This document shows positions 42,550 through 54,474 of a DNA stretch of 64,000 nt, piece after piece (position 1 is the stretch's first letter; the number at the start of each line of letters is the position of its first letter). Made by a program: the position numbers and the translations under genes. The DNA is taken from NCBI GenBank assembly GCA_963576475.1, contig OY754965.1, forward strand, positions 2,301,501 through 2,365,500. The letters run 5' to 3'. The stretch comes from Molanna angustata (Eukaryota > Arthropoda > Insecta > Trichoptera > Molannidae). The notes below the pieces were generated by a model that worked only from the letters and a program-made list of their open reading frames with translations, made no database searches and had not been told where the DNA came from.

Positions 42550-43270
42550 TTTTTCTTAATTTTATGTAGACCTTTAGGACAGTTTTTATACAAACTATTT
42601 CCTATAGTCTAATTCATCTTCTTCTTCTTTTATGTATACATTTAGGTCAGTTTTTATAAAAATTATTTCCTATAGTCTAATTATTCTTCTTCTTCATTTA
42701 CGTAGACTTTTGGGAGAGTTTTAATACAAACTATTTCCAATAGTCTTATTAATTTCTTTTTCTTTTATGTGAGTTTTTATACAAACTTTTTCTATAGTTT
42801 AATTATTATTCTTTTATATAGACCTTTGAATCAGTTTTTATATTAACTATTTCCTATAGTCTTATTCATCATCTTTTATGTAGACCTTTGGTCAGTTTTT
42901 ATACAAACAATTTCCAATAGTCTAATTCTTCTTCTTTTTTGTAGACCTTTGGGTGAGCTTTTATACATACTCCTATTGTCTAATTCATCTTTTTTTATGT
43001 AGATCTTACTTATGTAGTCAGTTTTTACACAAACTATTTCCTTTAGTCTTTTTCTTCGTTTTCTTATTTTATGTAGAACTTGGGTGAATTTTATACAAAC
43101 TATTTTCTATAGATTAATCTTCTTCTTCTTTTATGAAGACCTTTTGGTTTTTTTTCATACAATTTATTTCCAATAGTCTTTTTCTTCTATTTTATATATT
43201 TTAACTTATTTTACGTAGACCATTGGGATAGTTTTTTATACAAACTATTTCGTATAGTCTTATACTTATC
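42550..43270. repeat. Degenerate tandem array, about 50-80 bp unit, some eleven copies
   Basis: Each unit carries TTTTATGTAGACCTTTGGG, CAGTTTTTATACAAACTA and TTTCCTATAGTCTAATTC, often with a CTTCTTCTT run. Starts of the AGTTTTTATAC block lie near 42581, 42649, 42718, 42773, 42833, 42892, 42956, 43019, 43085, 43149 and 43229. The units vary greatly, so it is older than the neighbouring 27 bp array. Confidence 0.8.
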
Positions 43271-43289
43271 TTTCTCTTTTTTATCTAGA

Positions 43290-43885
43290 CTTTTGGGTTA
43301 GTTTTAAGTCTAATAGTCTATTGTGCAGAAATATTTTTAACGATATGCATACTTGATGAAAATACATATGTAAAAACGAATGGATTGTGGGATGTGACGA
43401 TGTAACCTGCACTAGAATCTTTTCAATACTTTTGTTTAATCAAATTTAAACCATTTATATCATCCTATTTTGAATAATTTTCAACACCTACGTATTTGAT
43501 TTAGTTGACAATATTTAAAGAATGGGGGTTGTGGCCATTACTGAACTCTTCACAACGTTTATATTCAAATTAAAAACTACTAACCATAGTTTAAGTCTTC
43601 TTCTTCTTCGTTAATGTAGACTTTTGTGTCAATTTTAAGTCTGTTAGTCTTATTGTGCAAAAATATAATGCACACTCGATGCAAAAATATAAAAACGAAT
43701 ATTATGATGTGACCAACACTAGATATTTTCAGTACATTTGTTTAATCAAATTTTAACCACATCCCAACATCCAAAATTATTAAATTTTCAATAGGTACAT
43801 ATTAAAATTTATTTCGATGATAATATTTAAAAATGGGGGTTGTGGCCAAACCAATCTCTTTACAACGTTGATAAACAGTCTTATT
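43290..43885. repeat. Tandem duplication, offset 332 bp
   Basis: The first block (about 43290-43570) and second (about 43610-43885) share GTTTTAAGTCTAATAGTCTA-like, TATTGTGC, AAAACGAAT, TTTGTTTAATCAAATTTAAA-like and GGGGGTTGTGGCCA segments in the same order. The start of each block resembles the units of the preceding array. The block includes the GTTGTGGCCA motif (family G) seen at 49310, 62415 and 63809. Confidence 0.75.
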
Positions 43886-44430
43886 TAAAACCATTTCGCA
43901 TAGTCCATGCGTACAGAAATTTTGTATATTGTACTTCATTCACATTTTCTTAAAAAATAATGGGTTGTGGCCATCACTTGAACATTTTACAATCAAATTC
44001 AATCATATTTCAAACCACTTTTCATAGTCCGATTTTGAAAAATAATTGGGTGACAATATTATAAAAAAGATTGCTTTTTCCATCACAATATTACATTCTT
44101 GGCCAACGGCGGGACATAAAAGCTAGTTAAAAATAATTACGGTGCAAATACTTTGATTTCCATCACTTGATGAGTTAAAACTTAGTTCTACTAGTTCCGG
44201 GAGAACACTGTTGATGGGAGGAATATTAGTTTCGGAAGAGTACTGTCAATGGGAGGAGTAATACACAGAAAAGTATTTTAACCGTCATTATCTAAAATAA
44301 ATATTTATTTCTTCTTATTATTATTACCTATTATTGCGCCATCCATCACACCAAATTCATTACGATTTTGCGTCAACCTAATGAATGATGCCGTATCCGG
44401 AATTCCGTACCCACCACTGCCTGAGATTTT
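43886..44430. other. Decayed repeat sequence, no gene
   Basis: A further GGGTTGTGGCCATCACTTGA at about 43965 shows that the family G material continues. The rest is AT-rich without motifs. Confidence 0.45.
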
Positions 44431-44490
44431 TAAGTTACGATCATATTATAAGTTACGATGATATTTTAAGTTACGATGATATTTTAAAAA
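44431..44490 (+). repeat. Short tandem repeat, about 20 bp unit, three copies
   Basis: AAGTTACGATGATATTTT-type units at about 44431-44487. Confidence 0.75.
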
Positions 44491-44859
44491 AATATATTAT
44501 TTTTACTTTTCTTTTAAAATTCAGCAATGACAAAAATGTTGCTTGACAATAAAAAAGTTTTTAAAATTGCGAGATGCAAATACTCTTGCATTTTTTGGTC
44601 TTGCAGCTTCACATGCGGTCATGGTGTCGATCATACATTTGCTCATCATTGTTGATAACTATTGGTCAACTATTCTCTCATTTTCTCCATCTTTTTACTA
44701 TTTATTAGCATTTTTTTACTTTTCATTAGCATTAGAATACTCTTCTAATAACACAGCAGCCTGGCTGTTGAACGATCTTGCGAATTCTGTGGATCAACCT
44801 TCTTATTAATTCAGATCTATTTAAGATCTAAATTAATACTTTCTTGAGCATATTGGAAA

Positions 44860-45200
44860 TCCTCCCCAACGCGATATAATGCGCTTCTTCGGAAGAGTAC
44901 AGTGAACCCAAATCCTAATACCCTGGTTATCCTTATCAAATAAAATATATAGATACTACCAAACTTGGATTTCGACGTCATACCCACTAAGAAAAAAGAC
45001 CAGGCGCTGCCTTATTTTAAGGTTTAAGGTATCGTCGCAGAACTGTGTTTTCATTCTAAAACATCGCGCAAGATGTCTACCTTGGTTTTTTGTTAGGATC
45101 AAAATGATCAGTGGGAAAACTTCCAAGATATTCAAAAGTTTTGACTCTTTCTATGGATTGTCTTTCATGTTGCAAAGTCAAGTTATCATAAAACTGTCGG
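44860..45200 (-). mobile_element. RTE-like LINE pol C-terminal relic
   Basis: On the minus strand the frame reads QHERQSIERVKTFEYLGSF, then FRMKTQFCDDTLNLKIRQRL after a frameshift, matching the V..FEYLGS and NL..R.RL segments of RTE-type pol proteins. The region has several frame breaks. An S1 SINE lies just beyond, at 45205. Confidence 0.6.
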
Positions 45201-45204
45201 CTAA

Positions 45205-45396
45205 ATAAAGATATTTATTTATTAAAATGTTTCTCGGGCAACTGACAGGCACTATGTCAAATATTAATAACAAGTTCCCACATTCTGGAGACTCACGATT
45301 TATCGTCTCATCACAGATCCAGACTGAAAACACAACTGAAAAACTGTGTCTCCACCGGGAATCGAACCCGGGTCCTTTGGCTCAGGAGTCAGATGT
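45205..45396 (-). mobile_element. tRNA-derived SINE, family S1, missing box A
   Basis: On the minus strand it has box B GGGTTCGATTCCC, the S1 body and an AAAT tail, but it stops at CATCTGACTCCTGAGCC without the box A half, so it is 5'-truncated. It has lost about 15 bp around GTGCGTGTTAAAT. Confidence 0.8.
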
Positions 45397-45807
45397 AAAT
45401 TTGACTTATTATAAGTTACCTCACTATTCCACTGTGGTAGCAAACCTTATATTTTTTGAGTGTGTGAGTTCACATATTTGGACAGGTTTTTCTCGATAGT
45501 TCGACATGTTGATAAACATTCAGACGATGTAGTCAGTAATTAGGATACTGGATACATTATATTATAGGTACCTACCTATATATCGTTGACTGTAGGAAGG
45601 GTTAAAGTATTAGACAGCCGATATATGTAGGTACATACCTAATATCATTATATATTATGTGAATTAGAATTTCAAGGTTATTGGAGCAGCCTGTCATCAA
45701 ATAACCAAGATTGTGTTTCGATCAAATTGAACAGCGTTACATTTTATTATTTTCTAAAGATATCCTGTCACAGATTTTATTCAGCGTTTAGTTTATGTCT
45801 GTTGTTA

Positions 45808-46074
45808 GGCACCGGCTTAGAATAGTGTTTCCACTCTTTTCGGGAGTGCCGTCCCGGCGTAATAGCTGGGTAATTCATAATACAACAGGCAATTTCTCAT
45901 AGTTCAACAATGAGGTTCACCACACGTTCTGAATTATAGTGCCTTTTTACGTGAGACGAGACTAGTGTGTGGGCATACACGCATGTGCTGTGCGTTATTT
46001 TATAAGGTATGCACACCCGCACACCTTTCACTGGTTACCCATATTTTAGGATAATCCGTGATGGTATGTATGTA
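45808..46074 (+). mobile_element. SINE family S3 copy
   Basis: It runs from GGCACCGGCTTAGAATAGTG to ATAATCCGTGATGGTATGTA. It is more diverged than the copy at 25123 (for example CCGGCGTAATAGCTGGGTAA for the middle block). Confidence 0.7.
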
Positions 46075-46790
46075 TTCATATAAAGTTTTTGTGTATATGT
46101 CAACAATTTTTCACTGTGTTGTTGTGCGTTGTAAAAAATGTGCGTTGGGGAACAATATTAAACTCTTCAAAGGGACAATAAAGTCACACCATAGATTTTC
46201 ATATAATATACTAGAAGTCGCAGTTAACAAATTTTGTATGAATCTAAGTGAGGATATCTTCCGCGGGACTTTTGACAACAAGGTGGGCAGACCATATTGT
46301 TTTTCTATAGAGAATAACGACTAATGTGAATAGTTTTCTAATTTATTTGTCGTAAAAAATACTTTTTTCATTAAGATAAAGAGAACAGTTATCTAGGAAG
46401 TGTTGAAATGTATGGAAAACTGCAATATGTTGCCAATCAAGATATCAAACGCGCGATATACCATGACTCCATATATATGGAAATCTTTGGGTCCTATTCC
46501 AATAATTTATATATTTAAGGGACTAATACTTTCTTATATACATAACTAATATAAGGTGTACATAGAGATAGGTCAAGAAGGATGAGAAATTATGAATACC
46601 TAATAGAATAACGTGTGTGAGACGATGGATGGACGTAACTGAAGGGAGATATTCATTTTAAGAGATAGAAGTCTGGCGTTTGGTTCTCTTAGCAATTAGC
46701 ATATTGCCTACCTTAAATAGGGAAGCGTTGTTATCGTCTTCTTCTTTTCTTTTGATATATCTACCTATGTATCAATCTGTGCTACAGAAA
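46075..46790. other. No certain gene; one unexplained short frame
   Basis: A frame at 46058-46324 begins in the SINE tail and runs 88 codons with several Cys and charged residues (VVVRCKKCALG, NKVGRPYCFSIEN). I do not recognise it; it has no splice or promoter context and may be chance. Confidence 0.35.
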
Positions 46791-46794
46791 CTAT

Positions 46795-47420
46795 TTTATT
46801 TATTTATTTATATAATATATGTACATGTGCACAAAGGCGGGTTTAATGCCATAAGACAATATAGAAGAATAATAAAGATAACACTGATCATAGCAATGAG
46901 GAAAAGGAGGTTACGGAAGGATATAGAAGGAATTCAGGAACTATTTGACAAATAAAGTTTTTTTAGTTTACCTTTAAATATTTGAATAGATTGAGATGAC
47001 GTTACTTCATCACTTAGGCCATTCCATAGTCTAGCTGATCGTACTTGAAAACTTTTGTATTGTGAATGGGGATATGTAATGTAGTACGTTCATCAGATCG
47101 AAGGGGTAGGCCGTGACTTAACAAGAAAACGACGTTATTTTTTAAATATTGTGATGAATAGGGATTATAAATAATGTTATAAAGTAATGACAGTAGATGA
47201 ATGTTACGACGATCTCGTATCTTTGGCCAACGAAGTATATTTCTAGAAGTCGAAACACGATCAATTTTTTTTTAGATTGTTTATGAACCGTATGCAGACA
47301 TCCTGTAATCGTTCCAGTTTATTTAATAATTCTTCATTGGAATCCAGATAACACACATCACCGTAATCAAGCAATGGAAGAAGTAATGATTAAGCTAGTG
47401 TGATTTTACAATGTAGTGGA
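46795..47420 (-). mobile_element. LINE (jockey/CR1-like) pol C-terminus and 3' UTR
   Basis: On the minus strand frames read IDRVSTSRNILRWPKIRDRR, NIHLLSLLYNIIYNP and LKNNVVFLLSHGLPLRSDER, a non-RNase-H LINE pol C-terminus. It is preceded by a relic of the LLP-LLDYGDV-like motif near 47370. The 3' UTR leads to a TTTATTTATTTAT tail (plus strand, about 46797). It is related to the copy at 50835-51470. Frames are broken. Confidence 0.65.
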
Positions 47421-47439
47421 AGAGTGACTTTACTAATAT

Positions 47440-47580
47440 GCTTCCTGATGCCCTGCCATCTCTTATGTGGTCTTCCAGGATGTCCAGATGGGATCTCATT
47501 AGCTATAGTGTATGCAAGTCTGCCACCGTTCGTCCTAGCCACGTGGCCTCTCCAGAATCTTCTTCTAGAACACTAAGTAT
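47440..47580 (-). mobile_element. LINE pol C-terminal relic (GRPHKRW type)
   Basis: On the minus strand a frame reads RRFWRGHVARTNGGRLAYT, then IANEIPSGHPGRPHKRWQG, the same protein region as 34225-34465. It is the expected parent type of the 41440-42340 array. Confidence 0.65.
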
Positions 47581-47712
47581 TTTTTAATCAAACAAAAATG
47601 ATTATACATCTGCATGTAAGTATATTTTCCTTATACGACCGGACCGGACGACCGTTTCGACTGACTAGGCCCTTATCAACTGGTCTCTAGATCAGTTGTA
47701 CCTATTATAAGG

Positions 47713-48006
<294 letters not shown>

Positions 48007-48044
48007 TTACCTATAGAACCATAATCATTGAATCATTGAGGGAA

Positions 48045-48183
48045 CTCAATAAAGAAGGCGTAATTGGTGAACGTTGCGCAAGTACATAAAGTGATCACGT
48101 AAACCAGCCGATGACATCGTAAGCCCTGTAGGTGCCTTGAGTTCCTGGTTCTTTTATAATATCCCAACTTCGTCTCTATTGAG
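48045..48183 (-). repeat. Dispersed repeat family E, full copy
   Basis: CTCAATAAAGAAGGCG at one end and GTCTCTATTGAG at the other give 7 bp inverted CTCAATA ends. The interior matches 28039-28178 in reverse. Confidence 0.7.
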
Positions 48184-48189
48184 ATGTCA

Positions 48190-48800
48190 AAAAGTTTGTC
48201 AATAAAAATAATCATTTTATTTTTAATTCATTTCTCACGCTAATGTTGCTTCTCGGGGCTGGAAACACTGGTTAGTTACTCGCCACTTGCGCAGGGTGCA
48301 AGGAAGTGTTCATTATTATTATTATTATTTTTGTTTGATAAAAAAAAACCTAATATAATAGAGTTCTATACATTAAACACCGTCAGTATTGACAATTTAA
48401 AAAATATTTCTACTAGAACGTTGTTATTGTAATAAAATATTGCTATAAAATTAATTGGTTGACTGGTGTGAGTTGCATACATAATATCAGCCAACCCTTA
48501 TCTGCATATGAATAAAGTAGATCTAGTAGTATATAAAGCGTAAGATGTGAAAGTACATGAGGCTGGTGGAGGAAGGAAGAATGAGGGGTAGTATTTAAAG
48601 TGGGGAGAACAGTAGGTAATGATTGCATCGCCAAATTGTGCAGGTGTCTGACTTTCAAGGTCAGGGTCACAGGTGTGGCATAAGTCACTATTTTGCCCGT
48701 ATAAATATAGATATATTAAAGGTGAAAAATATACTAAAGATTGTTATCTAAGTCAGTGTCAAAATAACAATGACAAAAATTAAATATTTTTTATTCGTTC
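48190..48800. other. No gene seen
   Basis: AT-rich spacer with an ATT run at about 48312. The frame at 48443-48688 has no recognisable motif. Confidence 0.45.
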
Positions 48801-48968
48801 ATTCATATCATCGTGGCATATCCCATAATTTGGGGCAAACAGCAACAGGTGTGCGTTACCTTATAAAAAGTATGCACGACACAAGCGTGTAATCCTACAC
48901 ACCAGTCTCGTCTCAGCTAAAAAATCACTACGTTCACAATGGGTGGTGAACCTCATATCTGAACTATA
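48801..48968 (-). mobile_element. SINE family S3 copy
   Basis: The reverse complement reads TATAGTTCAGATATGAGGTT, then CACCACCCATTGTGAACG-like, GAGACGAGACTGGTGTG and GGGATATGCCACGATGATAT. The head is missing. Confidence 0.65.
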
Positions 48969-48990
48969 ATAGCTTAGACTCTATTAGATT

Positions 48991-49052
48991 TTGAAGGATA
49001 TCTGATCAGTGCATCTCAATTTTGAAGGATATCTGATCAGTGCATCTCAATT
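48991..49052 (+). repeat. 31 bp direct tandem duplication
   Basis: TTGAAGGATATCTGATCAGT plus GCATCTCAA occurs twice without mismatch. Confidence 0.9.
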
Positions 49053-49139
49053 TTTAATTTCCAAATATTTCAAAGTGACTTCATGCTCAGGAAACTTAAA
49101 AAAATTGATATTTTTATTTTCAAATCACTGGCACAATTA

Positions 49140-49335
49140 TCACTTTTAATGTCGTGATAATTGTTGATTCCATCAATTTGAAATGGCGTCAACAATTATC
49201 AAGTTTTCATAATAAAATAAATAATTCAAAAATAATTTAACAAACTCAATGCTGAAAATTTTCCATACAAAATTTTAAAACATTGTGGAGTGACTTGGTA
49301 CTGAGGAGTAAAGCGTTGGCCACAACCCACTCGTT
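49140..49335 (-). repeat. Dispersed repeat family G
   Basis: The reverse complement (GAGTGGGTTGTGGCCAACGC ... GAGTGACTCCACAATG ... TTTGTTAAATTATTTTTGAA ... TTATTATGAAAACTTGATAA) is collinear with 63800-63965. Shorter members occur at 62400-62455 and within 43290-43990. Confidence 0.65.
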
Positions 49336-49394
49336 AATTATGTATCAACTTACATTGTACCAAAATGGTCAATGCGTAATTTAGAAATCATAAA

Positions 49395-50045
49395 ATTTAT
49401 CAACGAATTTGTGTATCTGGGAAGCATGTTTCAACGGAATGGACGGATTGATAAGGAGATCGAAAGAAGAGTTATGGCAGGAAACAAGGTGAATCGAGCA
49501 CTTTGACCAGTTATGAATGATCGCAACATATCAAAGGATGCTAAAATTGCCATTCATAATGCTATCTTAGAGCCAACATTGACGTATGCGAGTGAAACCT
49601 GGACATGGCATAAGTCAAACGAAAGCAGAATAAATACAGTTGAATTGAGATCGCTATGAAGAATCTGTAATAGACCGATGTATGACAGGGTCAGAAATGA
49701 GAACATAAGGAGAGAATGTAAAATAAAGAAATATGTCGTGTAAATACATCGAGATGGTTTAGCCACATGGGGAGAATAAAAGAGGAATGCCTGACGAAGA
49801 AAATATACATTGTGGACAGGAATAGAATGAGAGGTCGGGGCCGCCCAAGGAAGGGATGGCACGTCCATGTGAACGGTATTTTAAAAGACGGAAATGTTAG
49901 AAGTGTGAACAACAGACGAACATGTATAAGACGATGTAGGAATGTCGACGAGGCGATGAATGTGTGTCAAGGTAGACATAAGTGGCGTTCGGTTCTCTCT
50001 GCCTTCCCCGTGAGGGACATGGCTTGATGATGGTATGTATGTATA
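49395..50045 (+). mobile_element. RTE-like LINE pol C-terminus and 3' end
   Basis: Frames read EFVYLGSMFQRNGRIDKEIE, then DAKIAIHNAILEPTLTYASE and RGRGRPRKGWHVHVNGILKD, ending with VCQGRHKWRSVLSAFPVRDM and a stop, then GATGATGGTATGTATGTA. This is the C-terminal part of an RTE-type reverse transcriptase. There are at least three stops and one frameshift. The 3' end matches 57403-57693 and the S3 SINEs. Confidence 0.75.
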
Positions 50046-50330
50046 AAATTTATTGTATAAAAATGCAAAATTCAGTCTTTTTTTTATTTCGTATGTTTTC
50101 TTTCGTCCAGTAATGTACATAGGCCTCTCCCTGAGACCTCCACATCTCTCTATCCTAGGCATACCACAACCGCCTCCACCCAGTTTGAAGTCTTCCAACA
50201 CTTCTGCCCGTTCTAGGTCACAATTCCAGGACTTTCTTAGAGTCTATCAGTTACTTATATTAAACATTGGTATTGAAGAATCTATATTAGGATTGATTGG
50301 GAGTATAGGGACCCTCACATCTGAATGATT
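50046..50330. other. Possible old repeat, no gene
   Basis: The C-rich stretch at about 50105-50225 (GGCCTCTCCCTGAGACCTCC and onward) differs in composition from its flanks. It resembles LINE 3' regions read backwards, but no copy here confirms it. Confidence 0.3.
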
Positions 50331-50389
50331 GAATAAGTATTCCCAATTGAATTTGTTGCATTTTATTTACAATTTACGCATTTCGTTTG

Positions 50390-50545
50390 AGGAAGACTCA
50401 AGAGCCGTCATATGCCATGTTCCCCAAAGCAGACCTCCAGGACGTCCTCCCAAGATATGGAAGGACAGCTGGCAGTCCACGTCACAAGAGAGAAGCTGGC
50501 GAATGAAGTAATAAGGCCAACAGGCCTAAAAAGAGAAGAAGAATT
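50390..50545 (+). mobile_element. LINE pol C-terminal relic (GRPPK type) with GAA tail
   Basis: The frame reads SRPPGRPPKIWKDSWQSTSQ, then a stop and GCCTAAAAAGAGAAGAAGAA. Same protein end as 34225-34465 and 47440-47580. Confidence 0.65.
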
Positions 50546-50834
50546 TGAAGTTATGTTGACTGAAAACTGAAGTAAGAATGACAAAGAATGCATGGCACGA
50601 AGAGTAACTCTAGAAGCTCCTCTAGACTCGTGGTCTCGGCACAATAGTGCAAAAAATGACAATCAACGTCGGTGAAAATAATATTCACAGACATGGATTG
50701 TCGTGAGATCACTTCAAGCCTGTGACTGTGTAAAACTGGACATCAGAGAGTTGGAATTTCTATTTTTTTTTTATTCAGCAGATGGAAGGGCACTATAACC
50801 ATGGCAAAACAATTTGAGTTAGTGTAGGTATTAT

Positions 50835-51470
50835 GTATATATTCACTTTATTTACAATCTTAGAAAACTATGATCATGTTTTCACTTACCAAAATCTTCT
50901 TCGCTGGCCTAAGATACTCGTACATCAACGTCGTGACATTCATTTACTTTTACTATTGTATAACACTCATCAACACAATATCTTAAGAAAATTGTTATTT
51001 CATTGTCAAATCACGGTCTGCCTCTTCGATCTGCTGATCTTACCACACTTACTATATTCTCATTTATTCTACTGAATTTCTCAGTTCCTCTTTTGATGTA
51101 CAATCATCAAGACTATGGAACAACTTAAGAGATGATATTACAACAACTCAATCGTACAAACTCAACTTTTTAAAAATAAACTAAAGCTGTTATACCTGTC
51201 TAATAACTCTTAATTTACACTACTTTCCCATCATCTCTCACATCCCACAGCCTCTTTCTCCCTCCTTTCTTTGTTGCTACTTTGATTTTACGTTTAATAA
51301 TGTTATGTGGATGTCATTCTGTTTGTTTATTATTATAAATTTTATGTACCTACAACTGCGCTATTTATGGCCTCACGTTGATTTGATTGGAAGAAATTTC
51401 CTTATGGCAATATACTCGCCATTGTACACATTAAACATGAATTAATAATAAATTAGAAAAACGCATTTTC
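50835..51470 (+). mobile_element. LINE (jockey/CR1-like) pol C-terminus and 3' UTR
   Basis: A frame at 50833-51075 reads YQNLLRWPKILVHQRRDIHL, then LLLLYNTHQHNILRK; a shifted frame continues at about 51110 (SSRLWNNLRDD-like) to FKNKLKLLYLSN near 51190. An AT-rich 3' UTR with CAACTGCGCTATTTATGGC follows, ending in AATAATAAATTAG. Same clade as 46795-47420. Confidence 0.65.
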
Positions 51471-51474
51471 ATAA

Positions 51475-52275
51475 AATATTCCTAGTTCTATCCTGGTTCG
51501 CCATTTCTAATCGTTGCGTCCCTTTTCGTCTCATTGCTCTAACATATTCTTTCTCGCCCCACTCGTTTTCCCGACTTTATTTCAAGGACACACTTGCATC
51601 GTATTGCATAATGATCCTTTCCCCTTTTTCTTGTTTCAAGGGCAGACCTCCGGACTGCAATTCGTTGCATAATAATAACCTCTTCTTCCCGGCTACGCCA
51701 TCTTTGCTACTCGCACCTTTAATATATTTCAAGGTTAAATAATAATGTGCATCTATGTGTGTAATTGAATGGACCGTTGGAAAAACTATATTTGTTATTT
51801 TTAGAAATTTAATTATTTATTTTTTATTTTTAGTATTTTTTAGTATTGGGAGAGTTATGATGATTTTGTGAGTATACTTTATGACACATTATTCTTCTGG
51901 GTCACAATGCTAAAATTGATTTTCACCAAGTACTCCATCTCTCCACATATCTCTGTTGTCTGCCAGCATCTTCATCTCTTGGTAGCTGCTACATGCTGCT
52001 TGGTAGTGCATATCCCTGCAGGGCTACTCATGAAGTTGATTACAGTAAAATTAAGATCAGCTTCAGACTTTAGCAATATTTTAGGTTAAATTAATTGAAT
52101 AGGTAATAATATTAATTTAAACAACAATTTCATACGAAACGTTGATATTAACAAATTTTCATGATTAAATGTAGAGAAAGATTAAGATTTGATTATAATC
52201 GAGTATTGATTTATACACTTTTAAGATTAAGGCAAGCTAAGAACGTATTAAGAACGTGTCAGGAGTAGCCACCCT
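51475..52275. other. No gene seen
   Basis: Contains C/T-rich stretches at about 51500-51700 but no recognisable gene. The frame at 51868-52089 is hydrophobic and without motifs. Confidence 0.45.
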
Positions 52276-52279
52276 GATT

Positions 52280-52475
52280 ACCTAGTCCATATAACTGTGT
52301 CTGGGGCGATCTCGGTGGTTTTCGCCTTCCGTCGTTCCTTTGACGATAGCAACGAGCAGACCCGGGTCCCTGATGTCTATCAATTTGGATCATCTATAGG
52401 AGTAGCCTTGTTTCTCCGACTCTGCTCTGTACCACGATCTTTGGAAAGAGAATTAACTCTGTAGATATGTACTAC
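52280..52475 (-). mobile_element. RTE-like LINE pol relic
   Basis: TTTCTCCGACTCTGCTCTGT with flanking bases matches 56079-56110, and CCTTCCGTCGTTCCTTTGAC matches the end of the same relic at 55985. It is the same LINE C-terminus as 55966-56285, more decayed. Confidence 0.5.
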
Positions 52476-52646
52476 ATTAGATGTGTACACTAATTATTTA
52501 AAAATAGACAATGTACTAATGCATTTTCTATTTTATACAATCTTTGAACTGAATTTTGCAGAATCTGAGTTCATTTGGAGTTTTTCGGCGGAAGAAATAT
52601 TTGAAAAAATCAACTTTTGTCTATGACAAACAAATAATCTATATGT

Positions 52647-53075
52647 TTATTGTGCCCTAAGCATCCAATTGACACGTGGTGTCTCCCAACAACACCGGTT
52701 GTCATTCGCGGTCTCCAAGCTAACATTGTCATTGGCCATTTGTCTTCGGTGTAAAAACATAGCTACGTGGCCTGCCCATCTCCATTTCGGGATAAGAATC
52801 CGGCGAACGACATCAACATCCACTCTTGACATCGAAATCGACATGACTCTTTCCATTTTTGATTGCGTGACCCTTACTTTTTCGCCATTTTTCTGGGTCA
52901 TTATCAGTCTCCAAGTCATAAGTCGGTACTGGCTATACCTACTATCACATCTCTCATATACATTGCATTTCAGGCTATTGATGAGATTTCGGTGATTTTT
53001 GAGAACTTTCCGGTATTCCTTAGCATTGGAGGATAAAAATAATCTAGTTGAGTTCTTTATACCATCATCTTTCAT
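52647..53075 (-). mobile_element. RTE-like LINE pol C-terminal relic, open but diverged
   Basis: A 142-codon open frame on the minus strand contains LKCNVYERCDSRYSQYRLMT, KVRVTQSKMERVMSISM and ILIPKWRWAGHVA, aligned with the LKRKVYEACVLP, LRVTQRAMERSMLG and KWKWAR segments of the copy at 20575-21835. The residues G-x-E-T-W before this are lost. It is a diverged fragment kept open by chance. Confidence 0.7.
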
Positions 53076-53079
53076 CTCA

Positions 53080-53675
53080 AATATATTTCCTACTAAATAT
53101 TCCCGCAGAATATTATGTAATGTACCCTTCTGTTATTTTGTTATTGGATACCCTTCTTCAAGCTACCCCTCTTTACCTCTCATTGAATATCCCTTTCTAA
53201 CCTACCTCTCTTAACCATTTTATTATTGTAGATACCCCTCTCTGAGATTTCAAGGGCATTCTTTTGCACAATGCAAAATATACCAAGTAGGTATTTAATG
53301 AAGCGAACTTCCCAAGTGCTGGTGGTTGCAAAAGGTCAAACAAAGTAATGAAATTAAATGAACAATAATAGAAAAATTGCATGTAATTTTGTTATGATTT
53401 AGTTCCTTGGTAATGACATCATAAATATTTAATGACATAAATATTGTAGGTACTTAATTGTCTAGGATAAACGCTAAGTATTTAATTGTGATATGTCAAT
53501 AATATTTGCAACAACAATAGATTTATTCCGTAATTTTATAATCTTCAGTTTTTCACGCAATTATAGGTATGGGCTCCGTGTGCTTCTAGGTGAAAATTTA
53601 TGATTTTGAGTCTCGTAGCAGTGGTAAATATTCGCTACTTCACCACCACCCGCTCTGCATATGGAGACTGTGAAC
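53080..53675. other. No gene seen
   Basis: AT-rich with scattered TACCCCTCT/TACCTCTCT repeats at about 53160-53235. No gene. Confidence 0.45.
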
Positions 53676-53679
53676 GGAA

Positions 53680-53870
53680 AAAAAATTAGTGACGACAACA
53701 TTTCATACAATTTGTATGGCAGTATACACTACACAATATCTACGGGGACTTTCAATAGTTTGATACTTAATTTCCATACATATGTACATACAAGCTGTTT
53801 TCATATTCTGGGTTGGAACTAATACATACTTTCGCCATCAACAGTTGGATCCCATGTGTTACATGCAAAA
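53680..53870 (+). mobile_element. Helitron-like element, 3' fragment (copy D)
   Basis: AGTGACGACAACATTTCATA, CAATTTGTATGGCAG, GCTGTTTTCATATTCTGGGT and CAACAGTTGGATCCCATGTG then TTACATGC match the last ~300 bp of copies A-C with an internal deletion. The terminal CTAGT is replaced by an A run. Confidence 0.6.
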
Positions 53871-53874
53871 AAAA

Positions 53875-54470
53875 ATAGCACTGTTATTTTGATGTAAACA
53901 TATATTATGGCTTATGTATAGGTATAGAACATCTTTGAATAAATGTTGTAGACCTATTTCATAACACACATACATAAATAGATAAAATAATCATTTCCTA
54001 TAATAGTGAAAGCGATATTCAATTAACACAAGTTAAAGCAACATTTCACAAAAAAAAAACTTGCTAGACTAATTATTATTCATACAAATGTTGACATAAT
54101 ATTATGTACCTACTATTTGATTGTACAGAAACATCTAGAAATAAATTTACTTCCAATTGATTGTATAATAAAACAGCATGATAGTGCAAAATATGAAGCT
54201 ATTAGCCACAACTTGCAAATGACGCAAAGACATGTTTTCCTAATTAGCGCATTGGATAACCTCGCAAAAGGGAATGCTTGATCCCAACTTCCCAAGAGTA
54301 ACCTTTTGAAGAAATAACAGTTCTACGATCTACATTGAGAAGAACTACAAGTGTGAGATCTCAAAATATATTACAACGGGTTATCTATGGATCTGATATA
54401 AGATACCACACCTATCAGAAAATATCAGAAAAACGCCTAACATTGTGATCGTCTGAATACTAAGTAATTA
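53875..54470. other. No gene seen
   Basis: AT-rich; chance frames only. Confidence 0.5.
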
Positions 54471-54474
54471 TTAT

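Noticed and set aside
42394..42612. Repeat protein gene (REVLKGLKR repeats)
   Set aside because: Frame stays open only because the unit is 27 bp; no start context, introns or flanking coding signal.
44543..44809. Membrane protein of 88 residues
   Set aside because: Hydrophobic composition follows T-rich sequence; lies beside a minus-strand LINE relic and shows no motif.
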